Assembly (NCBI GenBank): GCA_963693305.1
Contig: OY855913.1
Location: 7,062,201 to 7,126,200, forward strand
Origin: Meandrina meandrites
Taxonomy: Eukaryota; Cnidaria; Anthozoa; Scleractinia; Meandrinidae
Direction of reading: 5' to 3'
Length of the DNA stretch: 64,000 nucleotides
Shown one piece after another: positions 24,715-33,763 of the stretch. The translations under genes were made by a program, and so were the position numbers. Every line of letters begins with the position of its first letter. The first letter of the stretch is position 1. The notes under the pieces were generated by a model. The model ran no database searches and was not told the DNA's origin. It saw only the letters and a program-made list of their open reading frames with translations.

Positions 24715-25297
24715 GGTAGAGGAAGAGACAATGGTCCTGTTGATCAAAGCACTAAAAAACCGAAAGTAAGAAAAAACAAAGAAAGGGGAGACAATTGGGC
24801 ATTATTTAAGCCAAACTCAATAGGAGAAAATACGGAATTGCCAATACTTGTATCAGAAGAACTTCTTGCAGAAATGAAAAAAATGACTCCACAAGAATTA
24901 ATGAATATTCTTTTGCCGGATAATAAGAACAATGTCAGTTCAACATCAGAAAAAAAAAATAACTGCCAACTTACCGATGCAATACAAATATTACCGACAG
25001 AATTAAGGGAAAAAATCTGCAAAGAGTTTATTAAAATAAAACTCAGGGAGCGAAAAGCTCTCGGCTGGGACGAGGTAAACGCTGCAATCAAAGAAGCACC
25101 ATTTTGTGATCACAATCAACAAATTGTAAAGGTCTTATTTTGTTATAAATGCGGTCATTGCAGGCGAAATTCTCTGTAATCTGTGCCGCAGAAATGGAGT
25201 CAATCACTATCTCGGCTATCCTATTTATGATGAAGATGATTACGATGAAGTTTTCAAGAAATCTTATTACACGAGTTGGTGCGGAGCCGTAGCGTGA
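24712..25297 (+). CDS. Zinc-ribbon-like protein, frameshifted
   Basis: The first 155 codons are open. Residues 1-30 are basic (KKPKVRKNKERG), suggesting nucleic-acid or nuclear targeting. The middle is helical and hydrophilic. A C-x2-C-x2-C cluster begins at residue 144. The frame then shifts by one base near 25160-25166, and a second C-x2-C (LCNLC) plus an acidic DEDDYDE tail follow in the new frame, ending at TGA 25295-25297. The two halves together resemble a C4 zinc ribbon. It is transcribed inward from the left TIR, the mirror position of polymerase. Early or regulatory function is an inference; I do not recognise the family. Confidence 0.55.
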
Positions 25298-25381
25298 TAT
25301 TTCTGAGAAGAAGAACTGAAGCCAATATTTATATTACACAGGCCATATATTGAGTGAAGTTAACTTACCAAGCGAGACTGT

Positions 25382-25507
25382 TTAATTTTTTTCCGCATCT
25401 CTCATAGCTTGCACAACTTGATATGTTATCTGTCTGACCTCATCCTGCCAAACGGGTGTAGAAAGTTCTTTTATAGCAAACACAAGAGTATGAAATAGTG
25501 AAATCAT
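25382..25507 (-). CDS. Small 41-aa hypothetical protein
   Basis: An ATG at 25507 (minus) opens 41 codons to TAA at 25382. The product begins MISLFHTLVFAIKEL, with an N-terminal hydrophobic-aromatic stretch, then an amphipathic helix WQDEVRQITYQVVQAMRDAE. Coding-like composition and position (first leftward frame between the zinc-ribbon gene and the 26.2-kb gene) are the only support. Confidence 0.35.
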   Translation of the reverse strand: MISLFHTLVFAIKELSTPVWQDEVRQITYQVVQAMRDAEKN

Positions 25508-25929
25508 TTTGCGTCTCTTCCCGTGTAATTATATTCAAGAAAGTTCAATAACTTTGCGTATTTACATAATTTTACTAACGTCTAATATAAAGCTGACAGG
25601 TCTTAATTTTTTTTTAAGATCTTTTATCTTAAATAAGCAGACCATTACAAAAGCCGTCTCGTGTTTATTGACACGTGCGACAGAAATTTCTAGACAAATA
25701 GCACGTGTTTTGATTATCATGCTTGGCGAAGCAGGGAAACCCCCTAAGCGCCGGCGTGTTCGGCCGCTGATTTTATTTTTTGGGCTTTCCCAATAAGCCA
25801 TTATATGCTCCAGACGTTCTTTTTGTCAGTCACATTTGTAAAACATTTTTATCTTTTTTTATTAGGAAATCGGCACAAATTGTTCCGCAACAAATTATGT
25901 CATAAGTTAATAAATAGATTTGTTTGCGT

Positions 25930-26105
25930 GGGTTGCCATTCCTAAAGGCGCGTAAAATTCCGAAAGGTGCGTAAAATTCCGATTGGCGCTAACTTTTTTG
26001 AAAAATTTTTTCACGCGCCTTTCGGAATTTTCACGCACCTTTAGGAATTTTACGCGCCTTTTGGAATTTTACGCAGGATTAGGAATTTCACGGCCCCTTT
26101 TTCTG
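25930..26105. promoter_or_regulatory. Array of GGAATTTTACGCGCC inverted repeats
   Basis: About three copies of 'ttaggaattttacgcgcctttt'-type units on one side face two complementary copies (aaggcgcgtaaaattccg, aaggtgcgtaaaattccg) on the other, centred near 26000. The structure lies downstream of the 26.2-kb minus-strand gene and could act as a transcription terminator or binding-site cluster. Confidence 0.5.
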
Positions 26106-26200
26106 AGACCAAGTTTCGGTTTAATAGAAGCCTGTTGCCAAAACGTTAACAGACAATCATTCTTTAATAAAGTGAAAGAGTGTGCGCTTCGACTGAAATT

Positions 26201-26863
26201 TTATTTCGAGATGTTTGCCTCGCTGCCGAGGAGTTTTTTTTGCATCCTTAGCCGTTCCTCTTGTCTGGCTTCCTGACGTATTTTTTCGATGTCAGGGCTG
26301 CTCTGTTTGTCCTTGGGAAGCGTGCCTTTCCGAAGAATCTCTTTCTGAATACGATAGCTCTCTTTTTCATCAAGAATGCTTTGAAACTCAGCATCACTGA
26401 TTTTACCGTCAATAAGTGATTTTGACAGTATGCGGTTGACAGTATCGCATTTTGACATAGCCAGTGTCATGATTTTGCAGTGTTTGATAAGTTTAGGCTC
26501 GAGTTTTTTGTAAAAACCGGTTAGCCCAGCAGCTGTTAGCCCAAATAAAGAGGCAACACAGCCAATTGGTATTGCCGCAGGAACTCCTATACCTGTAAAC
26601 GCAGCTGCTACTCCACCTGCGGATAAAAAACCAGAAAAACCGCCAGCAGAAAAGCTAGCGTAGTTGATAATGGTTTTCGTGCGTTTATATTTTTTGGCAA
26701 CAAGCCTATAATGTGAAACTTCGTCACTTAAATATTTCAAAACTTCATTGGCTTTCTGCATACGAAAATTGTTATCAGGCTGAGTCGGTAGAACAGGATA
26801 TAGTGAAGTCTGAGTTTCAGTTTCTCGATACTCTGGAGCGCTTGGTAACACATTGGAAGCCAT
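26201..26863 (-). CDS. Polinton-associated hydrophobic protein, 220 aa
   Basis: The N-terminus is Pro/Thr-rich and hydrophilic. Residues ~65-115 form a long hydrophobic, Gly/Ala-rich hairpin (SFSAGGFSGFLSAGGVAAAF, then GVPAAIPIGCVASLFGL). The C-terminal third is helical and charged, with KISDAEFQSILDE. I recognise it as a protein that recurs in cnidarian Polintons, but it has no assigned function. The hydrophobic hairpin suggests membrane insertion or a virion-internal role. It lies 27 bp downstream of the penton-like gene on the same strand. Confidence 0.6.
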   Translation of the reverse strand: MASNVLPSAPEYRETETQTSLYPVLPTQPDNNFRMQKANEVLKYLSDEVSHYRLVAKKYKRTKTIINYASFSAGGFSGFLSAGGVAAAFTGIGVPAAIPIGCVASLFGLTAAGLTGFYKKLEPKLIKHCKIMTLAMSKCDTVNRILSKSLIDGKISDAEFQSILDEKESYRIQKEILRKGTLPKDKQSSPDIEKIRQEARQEERLRMQKKLLGSEANISK

Positions 26864-26890
26864 GGTTATATTTACAAAATTATTTTTTGT

Positions 26891-27559
26891 TTAATTTATT
26901 TCAATTAGAAACTGAAGAGGCATGCCGTTGAAATCGAACAGGTCATTAGTTTCATTTGTCACTGATATTGTCATATTTGTGATATGTTTATCAGCAGAAA
27001 CGTCGCGTAAGACATGTTCTGGGCCACTTTGATAAAATAATTTTTCATATGCTTTCCCTTTTATGTCAAAAGTTTGTAAAACAGTAGACGGTTTTCCATT
27101 TAACAGATTCTGTTCTTTGTCAACTAAATTGCAATGAATGTAATAGGTCGTTTCGGAATTCAGCTTTTTTATGAACATTTTTAATGGCAATGTAAAAGTG
27201 TTCAAATTGAGTAAATGGCCTAAATTGGAATCAAAAACAATCTTTTTAAACTCTGGATTTGTGATTACAAGCTGGCCAACGGCAGTATAAATATCTGTTA
27301 GCAATGGGACCTTATGTTTGGATAAACTGTGTTTGATTTCACTCGCCAACGCATCGAGTGTATAATGGCCCGGCAAAAAAGAAACTTTGAAAGGCTTATT
27401 GACATCATCTAACAAAGTAATTGCCCCCTCTTTCTTTAAGTTAAACCACGAATTGTAAAGAGAACAACTTAACAGCCTTATATAGCTTGGTTTTTGAATA
27501 GGCTGGTCAAAATAGACCGTGTGTGGATTTTCTGTTGTAAAAACTGTAAGAATAACCAT
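26891..27559 (-). CDS. Probable minor capsid (penton-like) protein, 222 aa
   Basis: The sequence is beta-rich with little charge clustering and no membrane segment. It opens MVILTVFTTENPHTVYFDQP and closes MTISVTNETNDLFDFNG followed by PLQFLIEIN, a pattern seen in single-jelly-roll structural proteins of Polintons. The length suits a penton base. It is divergent from the 453-aa gene with only 41 bp between starts, so the two probably share a promoter. Assignment to the minor capsid role is by position and general character; a fibre or other surface protein is the alternative. Confidence 0.5.
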   Translation of the reverse strand: MVILTVFTTENPHTVYFDQPIQKPSYIRLLSCSLYNSWFNLKKEGAITLLDDVNKPFKVSFLPGHYTLDALASEIKHSLSKHKVPLLTDIYTAVGQLVITNPEFKKIVFDSNLGHLLNLNTFTLPLKMFIKKLNSETTYYIHCNLVDKEQNLLNGKPSTVLQTFDIKGKAYEKLFYQSGPEHVLRDVSADKHITNMTISVTNETNDLFDFNGMPLQFLIEIN

Positions 27560-27600
27560 TTTATAATTAGAGAAAAATATTTTGTTTAAATATAAATATC

Positions 27601-28962
27601 ATGGCTTCTCTTCTTCAATGGATTCAGACACCAGAAGCTGACAAAATTGCCAAAGTAGCAGAACAGAAGGCATGGAAAACCTTTTTTGCAAAATACCCGA
27701 AGGCCGATAAATCGAAGTTTGAGCCACAGACCGATTTTGCCAAAGACCACACAGCAACCTCAGAAATATATTTCAAAGCAGGGCCAGGCTCTTTGATAAA
27801 CGTTTTAGGTTCAGACAGCAAATATTGGAGCCCGGAAATGAAAAGTGCGCTGGGTGTTGGCCATTCATCAGAAGGGTTCCCGCAACAGCTGACACAAAGT
27901 GGTTTAAAAGGAGACTATTTGCCCATTCCTGCTGTAGGTTTTCACGATGCCGCCCCGAGTTTAAAAAAAATATTTAATGACCAACTGAATATTTACGTAA
28001 CACCGGACCAGTATTTCACAACAAAGTTCAGAGAGATATTTCAAAAAACCAAACTCACCCACCATTCAGGGAAAGAGTCCAAAACATGGCTAGCCGGCCC
28101 AAATATGAGATATTGGCCACAACAGCTTAACTTCGCTGTCTGGTGCGCGACAACAGGGTGTGGTATCAGTCGTGAAATTTTCGATGACAACTCTGCTATC
28201 CCTTTACCACCGAATGTGCAAGCTTTTTACAAGTTTCATATATATTTTACAATAAGGCGAATATTGTTTCAGATGGGAGGAATACAAAGTATAAGCGCTT
28301 TGCCTGGCGACCCTACTTTTAACCAGTTTAACAACAAATACGACGTTGCTTCATACAAAAGAATATGTAATGAGTTCGGAGTTGACCCGTCGAGTGATTT
28401 TCGTTACACAGCAGGCACAAACCACGGCCTGGGAAGCATTTACATCTATGTCACAAACGTTGGACCAGATAAAACTTCAGCCAGTTACCCTGGTTTCAAT
28501 AAATTTTCTGACGAAGGCGGTAAAGGCATAGATGGTAACTTGATTTATTATGTCGAGCCCGATGACGCTGCCTACGGACAGGCAGACTGGTTTTGTCCCA
28601 ATGTAGCAGAAGGTCTTACCCAGGCGGGTTTGGCGCGAATAAACCAGTCGATAGAGGCGTTCGTTTACTGTGTTTTAGGTTCACAGGTTAACGTTAGAAG
28701 CAGCATTCTTGGGTCAGGAGGGCGCGCAAAGGAAGCGCAAAGTGAGTTCCTTGTGGGCGTAACAAACATGAGCGGTGGTCCGTCAAAAGTAAAAAGACCA
28801 ATAGGTCATACTTCGGATACAAAACCACCGGTCGTTCCTGTACAGCCAGACAAAATCGAACCTGTGCAGGCAACACAGCCCACAGCGCATGAGAATAATA
28901 AAGTCTATCTTATTGCTGGTGGCGCTCTTTTTGCATTTATCACCGCTCACTACGCTTTTTAA
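27601..28962 (+). CDS. 453-aa structural-type protein with C-terminal membrane anchor
   Basis: A large, mainly globular protein (residues 1-395). It contains MRYWPQQLNFAVWCATTGCG at about 160-180 and a glycine-rich segment around 310-330. A Pro-rich linker (about 400-430) precedes a C-terminal transmembrane helix, VYLIAGGALFAFITAHYAF. This head-stalk-anchor layout fits a virion surface or membrane-tethered protein. I recognise it as recurrent in cnidarian Polintons, without known function. The 3' end overlaps the convergent coiled-coil gene by 23 bp. Confidence 0.6.
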   Translation: MASLLQWIQTPEADKIAKVAEQKAWKTFFAKYPKADKSKFEPQTDFAKDHTATSEIYFKAGPGSLINVLGSDSKYWSPEMKSALGVGHSSEGFPQQLTQSGLKGDYLPIPAVGFHDAAPSLKKIFNDQLNIYVTPDQYFTTKFREIFQKTKLTHHSGKESKTWLAGPNMRYWPQQLNFAVWCATTGCGISREIFDDNSAIPLPPNVQAFYKFHIYFTIRRILFQMGGIQSISALPGDPTFNQFNNKYDVASYKRICNEFGVDPSSDFRYTAGTNHGLGSIYIYVTNVGPDKTSASYPGFNKFSDEGGKGIDGNLIYYVEPDDAAYGQADWFCPNVAEGLTQAGLARINQSIEAFVYCVLGSQVNVRSSILGSGGRAKEAQSEFLVGVTNMSGGPSKVKRPIGHTSDTKPPVVPVQPDKIEPVQATQPTAHENNKVYLIAGGALFAFITAHYAF

Positions 28963-30130
28963 CTTGCTCGAAGAGAAAGACGGCCACACCGACAATCAAC
29001 AGCCAAGCATTTTTACCAAGAAAGCTGATCACCTGACCGGCCGCGCGAAACACAAAGCTGACAATTGCGCCAAGTAGTCCAGGCAGAATGCCTGCTATTT
29101 TTTTGCCGAGCGTTTGAAGGCCATCGCCGACACCCTTTGCAACAGCCTTAAGCCCGTTTGAGAGAGAGCTCAGAATGACGCCAATAGTCGTGCCAACGGC
29201 AAGCAAAACTGCTGTGACGGTGAAGCCATACTTTTTGAAAATCTCTTTAACCTTTTCTCTTAATTTGTCTGTCAAGGACAACCTTTCGATCTCTTCTTCT
29301 CTTTCATTCTCTATTTCATTTATTTCTTGATCTAATTCAAGAACTCTTTCACGAGCTTGTTGTCTTTCATCTTGTGGCGTGTTTTCGTCATTTGCAATAT
29401 CTTCTTGTTCTTGTATTTCTTGTCGTATTTCCTCTTCCCTTTCTTGCCTTTCTGCTTCATGTTGTTGGAATTCTTGTAAAGTGGGTGCTTCTGGAATTCT
29501 TGTTTCTTGTCCAAGTATCTGATTTTCAACAGCATTTATTCGATTATCAATTTTCGCTATTTCTTCTTTTGCATTTTTTATGTTTCGCTCTGCCAAAGCT
29601 CTTTCTGAACTGTCTTTTGAGGTATCTTTTGAAATTTTTTGTTTATCGGCAATATATTTTTCCCATTTTCCCTTTTCTTTTTTCTGTTTGTCCAAGAAGT
29701 CTTCTCTTTGCAAGCCAAGTTTTGTTTTAAATCTATTTATGAAAGTAGAAAGAAGTGATTTTTTGTTTGCTTTAAAAACTTCAATGTCTCCACCTCGGAC
29801 TCCTTTCGCAATGATTTTGCCAAGATCGTTTACAGTCAAATCAACGCTTTCATCATAGTCTGGGAAATAGTATTTGATCTTTTTTTGCGCCTCTTGTAAC
29901 TGAAATTCCCTTGTCAGATTACCACGACCCTCGATAAAAGAGGTTTCTGCAGTATGTGAGCCGCGCTCAGGCGGCCTATTCATCGTGGTAGTTCTCATTG
30001 GTATTTGTTCGGGTGTCGACGCGGAGCCTGGCTGAAACGGCCCTGTTTTGTCACCGGCATCGTCGTCATTGTGATCATCTGTATTTTCTATGAGAGGATC
30101 TGTTTCGCTATAGCCACCTTCTGCCATCAA
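28940..30130 (-). CDS. Coiled-coil protein with membrane-active C-terminus, 396 aa
   Basis: Residues ~130-290 are Glu/Lys/Arg/Gln-rich and predicted coiled coil. Residues ~300-390 hold hydrophobic and amphipathic helices (VTAVLLAVGTTIGVILSSL; LKAVAKGVGDGLQTLGKKIA; AWLLIVGVAVFLFEQVKKR). The Gly/Lys-spaced amphipathic part resembles membrane-lytic peptides proposed for adintovirus and adenovirus internal proteins. An entry or core role is therefore an inference. It diverges from the major capsid gene across 94 bp that contain two palindromic motifs. Confidence 0.55.
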   Translation of the reverse strand: MMAEGGYSETDPLIENTDDHNDDDAGDKTGPFQPGSASTPEQIPMRTTTMNRPPERGSHTAETSFIEGRGNLTREFQLQEAQKKIKYYFPDYDESVDLTVNDLGKIIAKGVRGGDIEVFKANKKSLLSTFINRFKTKLGLQREDFLDKQKKEKGKWEKYIADKQKISKDTSKDSSERALAERNIKNAKEEIAKIDNRINAVENQILGQETRIPEAPTLQEFQQHEAERQEREEEIRQEIQEQEDIANDENTPQDERQQARERVLELDQEINEIENEREEEIERLSLTDKLREKVKEIFKKYGFTVTAVLLAVGTTIGVILSSLSNGLKAVAKGVGDGLQTLGKKIAGILPGLLGAIVSFVFRAAGQVISFLGKNAWLLIVGVAVFLFEQVKKRSER

Positions 30131-30132
30131 AT

Positions 30133-30163
30133 ATCAACAAAGTTGATTATCAACAAAGTTGAC
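30133..30163. promoter_or_regulatory. Double palindrome ATCAACAAAGTTGAT
   Basis: Two tandem sites (30133-30147 perfect, 30149-30163 with one changed end base) lie immediately upstream of the coiled-coil gene and 60-90 bp upstream of the capsid gene. They sit in the only intergenic space between the two divergent genes, the position of an operator or shared promoter. The same motif recurs at 32066, 32119 and 34277. Confidence 0.6.
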
Positions 30164-30224
30164 AGAGTTATTTTATATTTACAATTGAAATTTTAATTAA
30201 ACGTTTTTATAATTCTTTGAAATA

Positions 30225-31475
30225 ATGGACGGTGTACAAGAAAACCTTCGGCCAACACGTAGTGAAAAAACTCTCGGCGCGCTAAGAGCGGAGCGCGCGG
30301 TAAAACGAATCACTTTCGAGCGCACAGAAGCCAATCCGGCGGAAACGCTTTATGTTTCGGTTCCCAAGCTGAATGAAAACGAGGTCATTGTTCCCGGCTC
30401 ACTTGCGCTGCGCTTCAACATAGATTTGAGCGGAGGCCATGCCAACAACTTTCTTGTCGACAATGTTGGCCGGGCGCTAGTTGACAAACTTGTTGTGAAG
30501 TACTCTGGCAATATCCTGCAGGACACAGTCGGTTATGACATTTACAAGATATTCGAGGATCTCTTCCTATCGCAGGAGGAGCGCGACAACATGCTGCAAG
30601 ATGGAATCCAGGGTGAGGACCTCAACAAAATTCGCTCAAACGCGGGTGATAAGAAGACCTCAAGTGTCGATGCAGAGAAAAAACTGAACGGGATTTACGG
30701 ATCCAAATACAGGATCCGCCTTGACCACCAGATTTTGAAAGACCACGGGACCTTTTATCCGCAGGCTCTATACAACGATCTTGTGTTCGAACTGACACTT
30801 GCGCCAGCCTCTCAGGTCGTCAGAGGTTCAGACCCCTCGAAGCTGAAATACAAGCTGACAAACATCCAGCTGGAGTACGAGATGATAAGAAGCAAAACAC
30901 TGGCAGATGAAGCCCTCAGCGAGTACACAAATGGGAAAGAATTTGCATATGACCACATTCAGCGTGACGAAGTGGTTATGTTTGCCAAAGGCACAGACAC
31001 AAGGCTGAATCTCAGAGTTAACCCGCAGAGAAGGTCCCTCAAAGGCATCTTGCTACTGTTTGTCGAGCCCTATGTTGCTGGAGCAAGGGAGGCAGAAACT
31101 TACTTAAACCCAGACCTAACGAAAGTAAGTGTCACAGTGAATGGCTCACCCCAACAGGCTGTACAACAACGGCCTTGAATTGATATTTGGGAGGAGGTCA
31201 AACGCTTCTTTTTCAAAGCTGAAAACAGAACACAGCACATGAATGCGACAAAGTTTTATACAGAAAACAAGTTCGGGGTTATGATCGATCTGCGTTCCAT
31301 GGCTGACCACTCGATGCACGGAAGCGGCACGCGACTTGTAAATACAAAGGATGGAGTACAGCTGGAGCTCGAGAGAAATGCAAGCGGCTCTGGCAATGTG
31401 AACTGCCACATTTACGTAATCAGTGACGCGCAGATAAATATATTAGGAAGGCAATTAGAATCTGTACAGTACTAA
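30225..31475 (+). CDS. Major capsid protein (double-jelly-roll type), frame-broken
   Basis: A beta-rich protein of ~415 codons. The N-terminal ~300 residues read continuously and contain NPAETLYVSVPKL, VPGSLALRF, FYPQALYNDLVFELTLAPAS and RRSLKGILLLFVEP. An in-frame TGA at 31176-31178 stops the frame. From about 31151 to 31180 the family-like reading is in another frame, and the original frame resumes (IWEEVKRFF) through 31475. A small insertion plus a compensating deletion explains this. It lies next to the packaging ATPase (5 bp apart), as expected for the capsid/ATPase pair. It is shorter than many Polinton capsids. Identification is by sequence character and neighbours. Confidence 0.72.
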
Positions 31476-31480
31476 TAGAA

Positions 31481-32077
31481 ATGGATCCGAGCAAGATACC
31501 CTTTAACGCTCTGATTGTTGGGCCGACGAATTCAGGAAAATCTAAATATGTGGTTGACCAGATCTACGGCCCTTTCCGCGGCAAGTTCGACTACATTGTG
31601 CTTATCTGCCCAACATTCGCGCACAACAAGACCTACCACCGAATTGGTGAAAATGATCCAAGAATGTTTATAATAATATGCAAGCAGCACGAGGTTGAAA
31701 GTTGGTTGAAGGTCGTGACCTGGCTGTTTGAGGGCACCAACACGCTCATAATCCTTGATGACTGCGCAGCCTCCAAAGATGTGAAAGGGCGCACAGGTCA
31801 GCTGGTGGAGCTTGCCTTTTCCGGCCGACATATCAGCATCAGCGTTTGGGTGCTGACCCAGAAGTTAACCAGCATCACCGCTTCCTTCCGAGAGCAGGTG
31901 GCGGCTATCGTTCTATTTTACACTCCCTCGGCCAAAACCACGAAGGCGATCTTTGATGATTACGCCGGCGAACTCTCCCACGATGAGTACAAATCTCTGA
32001 TCTCAAAGCTGAAAAAGCGGAGGTTCTCTTATCTCGTGTTCTCGCTTCGCTACCCCTACGGATTATCAACAAGTTGA
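31481..32077 (+). CDS. Packaging ATPase (A32/FtsK-HerA-like)
   Basis: 198 aa. The Walker A motif GPTNSGKS is at residues 14-21, and the Walker B motif TLIILDD, ending in two acidic residues, at 88-94. A SVWVLTQ sensor strand lies at about 121-127. The length and motif spacing match genome-packaging ATPases of Polintons and other double-jelly-roll viruses, which drive DNA into the capsid. It starts 5 bp after the capsid stop, implying co-expression. Its stop lies within a CAAC-AA-GTTG palindrome. The frame is intact. Confidence 0.88.
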   Translation: MDPSKIPFNALIVGPTNSGKSKYVVDQIYGPFRGKFDYIVLICPTFAHNKTYHRIGENDPRMFIIICKQHEVESWLKVVTWLFEGTNTLIILDDCAASKDVKGRTGQLVELAFSGRHISISVWVLTQKLTSITASFREQVAAIVLFYTPSAKTTKAIFDDYAGELSHDEYKSLISKLKKRRFSYLVFSLRYPYGLSTS

Positions 32078-32131
32078 TGATTTTGAATTAAAAAAATAAA
32101 GTTGTTGTATATAGTATATCAACAAGTTGAT
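32065..32131. promoter_or_regulatory. Pair of ATCAACAAGTTGAT palindromes between two genes
   Basis: One copy (32065-32078) includes the ATPase stop codon. The other (32118-32131) contains the first base pairs of the next start codon. Between them is an AT-rich TATA-like run (gttgtatatagtatatc). The arrangement suggests a promoter or operator for the downstream small-gene block. Confidence 0.6.
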
Positions 32132-32708
32132 GATGGCTGAACAAGAGTTCGCAGATGTTATAAACCTACTGGAAGCTGAGCCGTCGAGCGAGCCAGCTGG
32201 TAGTAGCATTGTGCCAGACTTCGCCCCCGGACCTAACATTCCTGCCCTTCGTGAGCAGCTGGCCGTGCTTGTATCAACAGGCAAATCCAAAGAGGCCATC
32301 GGCGTGCAGTTAACACATGAGCAGTTGAGACACTTGACTGATAAAGAAGTTGAAAAGTACTACAAGAGATATGAAACTTTCGTTGGCAGCAAGACAACCG
32401 AAAGCATGGTTGACAGCCTGCTTACGCTTCTGACAAGAGGCCTGCAAATGGTTGTTGAAATAGATGACATTGATGCAATGAAAAAAGAACTAAAAGAAGA
32501 CTTCATTATTAACAAAGAAATGACAGATTTTGTCGGCGGTCTCTCTTTGAAATATGGAAAATTTCTTGCTCCTATTTCTGCTGCTTTGATAAGGGCGAAG
32601 CACATTGATTTTAATTCGCATTTGGAGAAAAATGACAAAGCAAAATTAGAAGAAATTCCTGAGCATACCTCACCAATTGCTGAACAATTACAGACAAATT
32701 CTGAGTAA
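32130..32708 (+). CDS. Polinton-associated hypothetical protein, ~192 aa
   Basis: Two adjacent ATGs (32130, 32133) can start it; the first overlaps the palindrome. It is acidic at the N-terminus (INLLEAEPSSEPAG). A helical middle contains LTHEQLRHLTDKEVEKYYKR and MVDSLLTLLTRGLQMVVEID. A C-terminal part, GLSLKYGKFLAPISAALIRA, is amphipathic. I recognise the middle and C-terminal pattern as recurring in cnidarian Polintons, without a function. It is the first of a run of small + strand genes. Confidence 0.6.
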   Translation: MMAEQEFADVINLLEAEPSSEPAGSSIVPDFAPGPNIPALREQLAVLVSTGKSKEAIGVQLTHEQLRHLTDKEVEKYYKRYETFVGSKTTESMVDSLLTLLTRGLQMVVEIDDIDAMKKELKEDFIINKEMTDFVGGLSLKYGKFLAPISAALIRAKHIDFNSHLEKNDKAKLEEIPEHTSPIAEQLQTNSE

Positions 32709-32755
32709 TTTCTAAGTATTATTTTATTTGCTTAACATATACGCTTTGTTACAAA

Positions 32756-33274
32756 ATGTCAACCGAACAATCCGAGCAGAGCGAGACCCCGCAACAAAGT
32801 TGCAATCCGCAGGTCGATGTCACACAGCAAGCAACAACTCCAAAGCCAACTACAACCCCGCAGCGTGCAAAAAATCCCAAGCGTGTGGCTGCTGGCAAAG
32901 CGGTTGCTGAAAAAACGCGGCTAGCCCGTGAACAACAGAAAAAAGCCGCAGCTGAGGCTGCTATTATAATCGCAAACAACAAGGCAAAGGCCGCAGCTAG
33001 CAACTTAGTTGCTACACCTGAGCCAGACCCGCCTATTGCAGACGAAAGCCCAAAGAGTACCAAAGTTGATAATAGCAGTCTCAGCACCACCCAATGGATT
33101 GGTGTTATCAGCATAGTCGTTTCACTGATTGGGATTTATTACAAACGCGAAGAGCTTAAGGCCGCATTTAGCAAAAAAAACACACCTGAGCCCGCACGTG
33201 TTGAGCTACAACCTGTTAGAACAACACTAAATAGAGGTGTAATACAACCCAGAGGTGTAAAACATTTGGATTGA
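32756..33274 (+). CDS. Ala/Lys-rich single-pass membrane protein, 172 aa
   Basis: The N-terminal ~100 residues are Gln/Thr/Pro and then Ala/Lys-rich (KKAAAEAAIIIANNKAKAAA), with low complexity. A single membrane helix (WIGVISIVVSLIGIYY) is followed by a short basic tail. It could be a DNA-binding core-like or membrane protein of the virion. Two CAAC-N3-GTTG palindromes (32791-32803, 32999-33013) lie within its coding sequence. Confidence 0.5.
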   Translation: MSTEQSEQSETPQQSCNPQVDVTQQATTPKPTTTPQRAKNPKRVAAGKAVAEKTRLAREQQKKAAAEAAIIIANNKAKAAASNLVATPEPDPPIADESPKSTKVDNSSLSTTQWIGVISIVVSLIGIYYKREELKAAFSKKNTPEPARVELQPVRTTLNRGVIQPRGVKHLD

Positions 33275-33310
33275 ATATTTGCAATTAATATTATATCTGT
33301 ATCCTATACA

Positions 33311-33457
33311 ATGAAGAAAGTTGATATTCCACAAGTTCTTATCTCAACCGCAGCCACTTTTGGAATCGGACTGATATGGTACGACTTTAACGTGAAGATT
33401 TTTCTTACAGTCCGCGATCTTATGAAGGCCACATTATCAGAAGAGACAAATAATTAA
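33311..33457 (+). CDS. Small membrane protein, 48 aa
   Basis: ATG at 33311 to TAA at 33455-33457. A hydrophobic helix (VLISTAATFGIGLIWYDF) is followed by a charged tail ending SEETNN. It is preceded by AT-rich sequence like the other genes of this block and followed 43 bp later by another small membrane protein gene. Too short for most gene finders, but position, strand and composition support it. Confidence 0.5.
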   Translation: MKKVDIPQVLISTAATFGIGLIWYDFNVKIFLTVRDLMKATLSEETNN

Positions 33458-33500
33458 TTTTGATTTAAACTTTTGTAGGTTTTTTTATACTTACATAATA

Positions 33501-33722
33501 ATGTCAGACAACAAGCTTGTTAAAACAATCACAGACGCGGCTACACTCACTGGTTTAGTTGCCGGCATCGGCTGGGTCGCAAAAAAGGTTGTGAAAGAGA
33601 ATTTTACTTCTGACCCCAGCAGCAGTGCTATGAACTACGTGAAGTTCACCGCCGTCATGGCGGGGAGCATTGCGCTCAAACAGTACCTCGAGGACCAAAA
33701 AATCCTTCCCACCAGCGTCTAA
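33501..33722 (+). CDS. Small membrane-associated protein, 73 aa
   Basis: It starts MSDNKLVKTITDAATLTGLV. Two moderately hydrophobic helices (ATLTGLVAGIGWVAKKV; YVKFTAVMAGSIALKQYL) flank a polar loop. It recurs in cnidarian Polintons as far as I recognise, with no assigned function. It lies between two other small genes in the same direction, with spacing of about 40 bp on each side. Confidence 0.55.
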   Translation: MSDNKLVKTITDAATLTGLVAGIGWVAKKVVKENFTSDPSSSAMNYVKFTAVMAGSIALKQYLEDQKILPTSV

Positions 33723-33763
33723 AATTAATTATTTGAAAAAACTCTGCTCTGATATATATCACA

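Noticed and set aside
24480..24731. Open frames of ~80 codons in both TIRs (also 39375-39590)
   Set aside because: They are identical readings of the inverted TIR, cross the hairpin and point outward. The inward genes and the palindrome explain the openness.
31146..31178. Idea that the capsid gene is two separate proteins (30225-31178 and 31239-31475)
   Set aside because: Both parts are in the same frame, the intervening stretch reads as family-like protein in a neighbouring frame, and there is no new promoter or start context at 31239.
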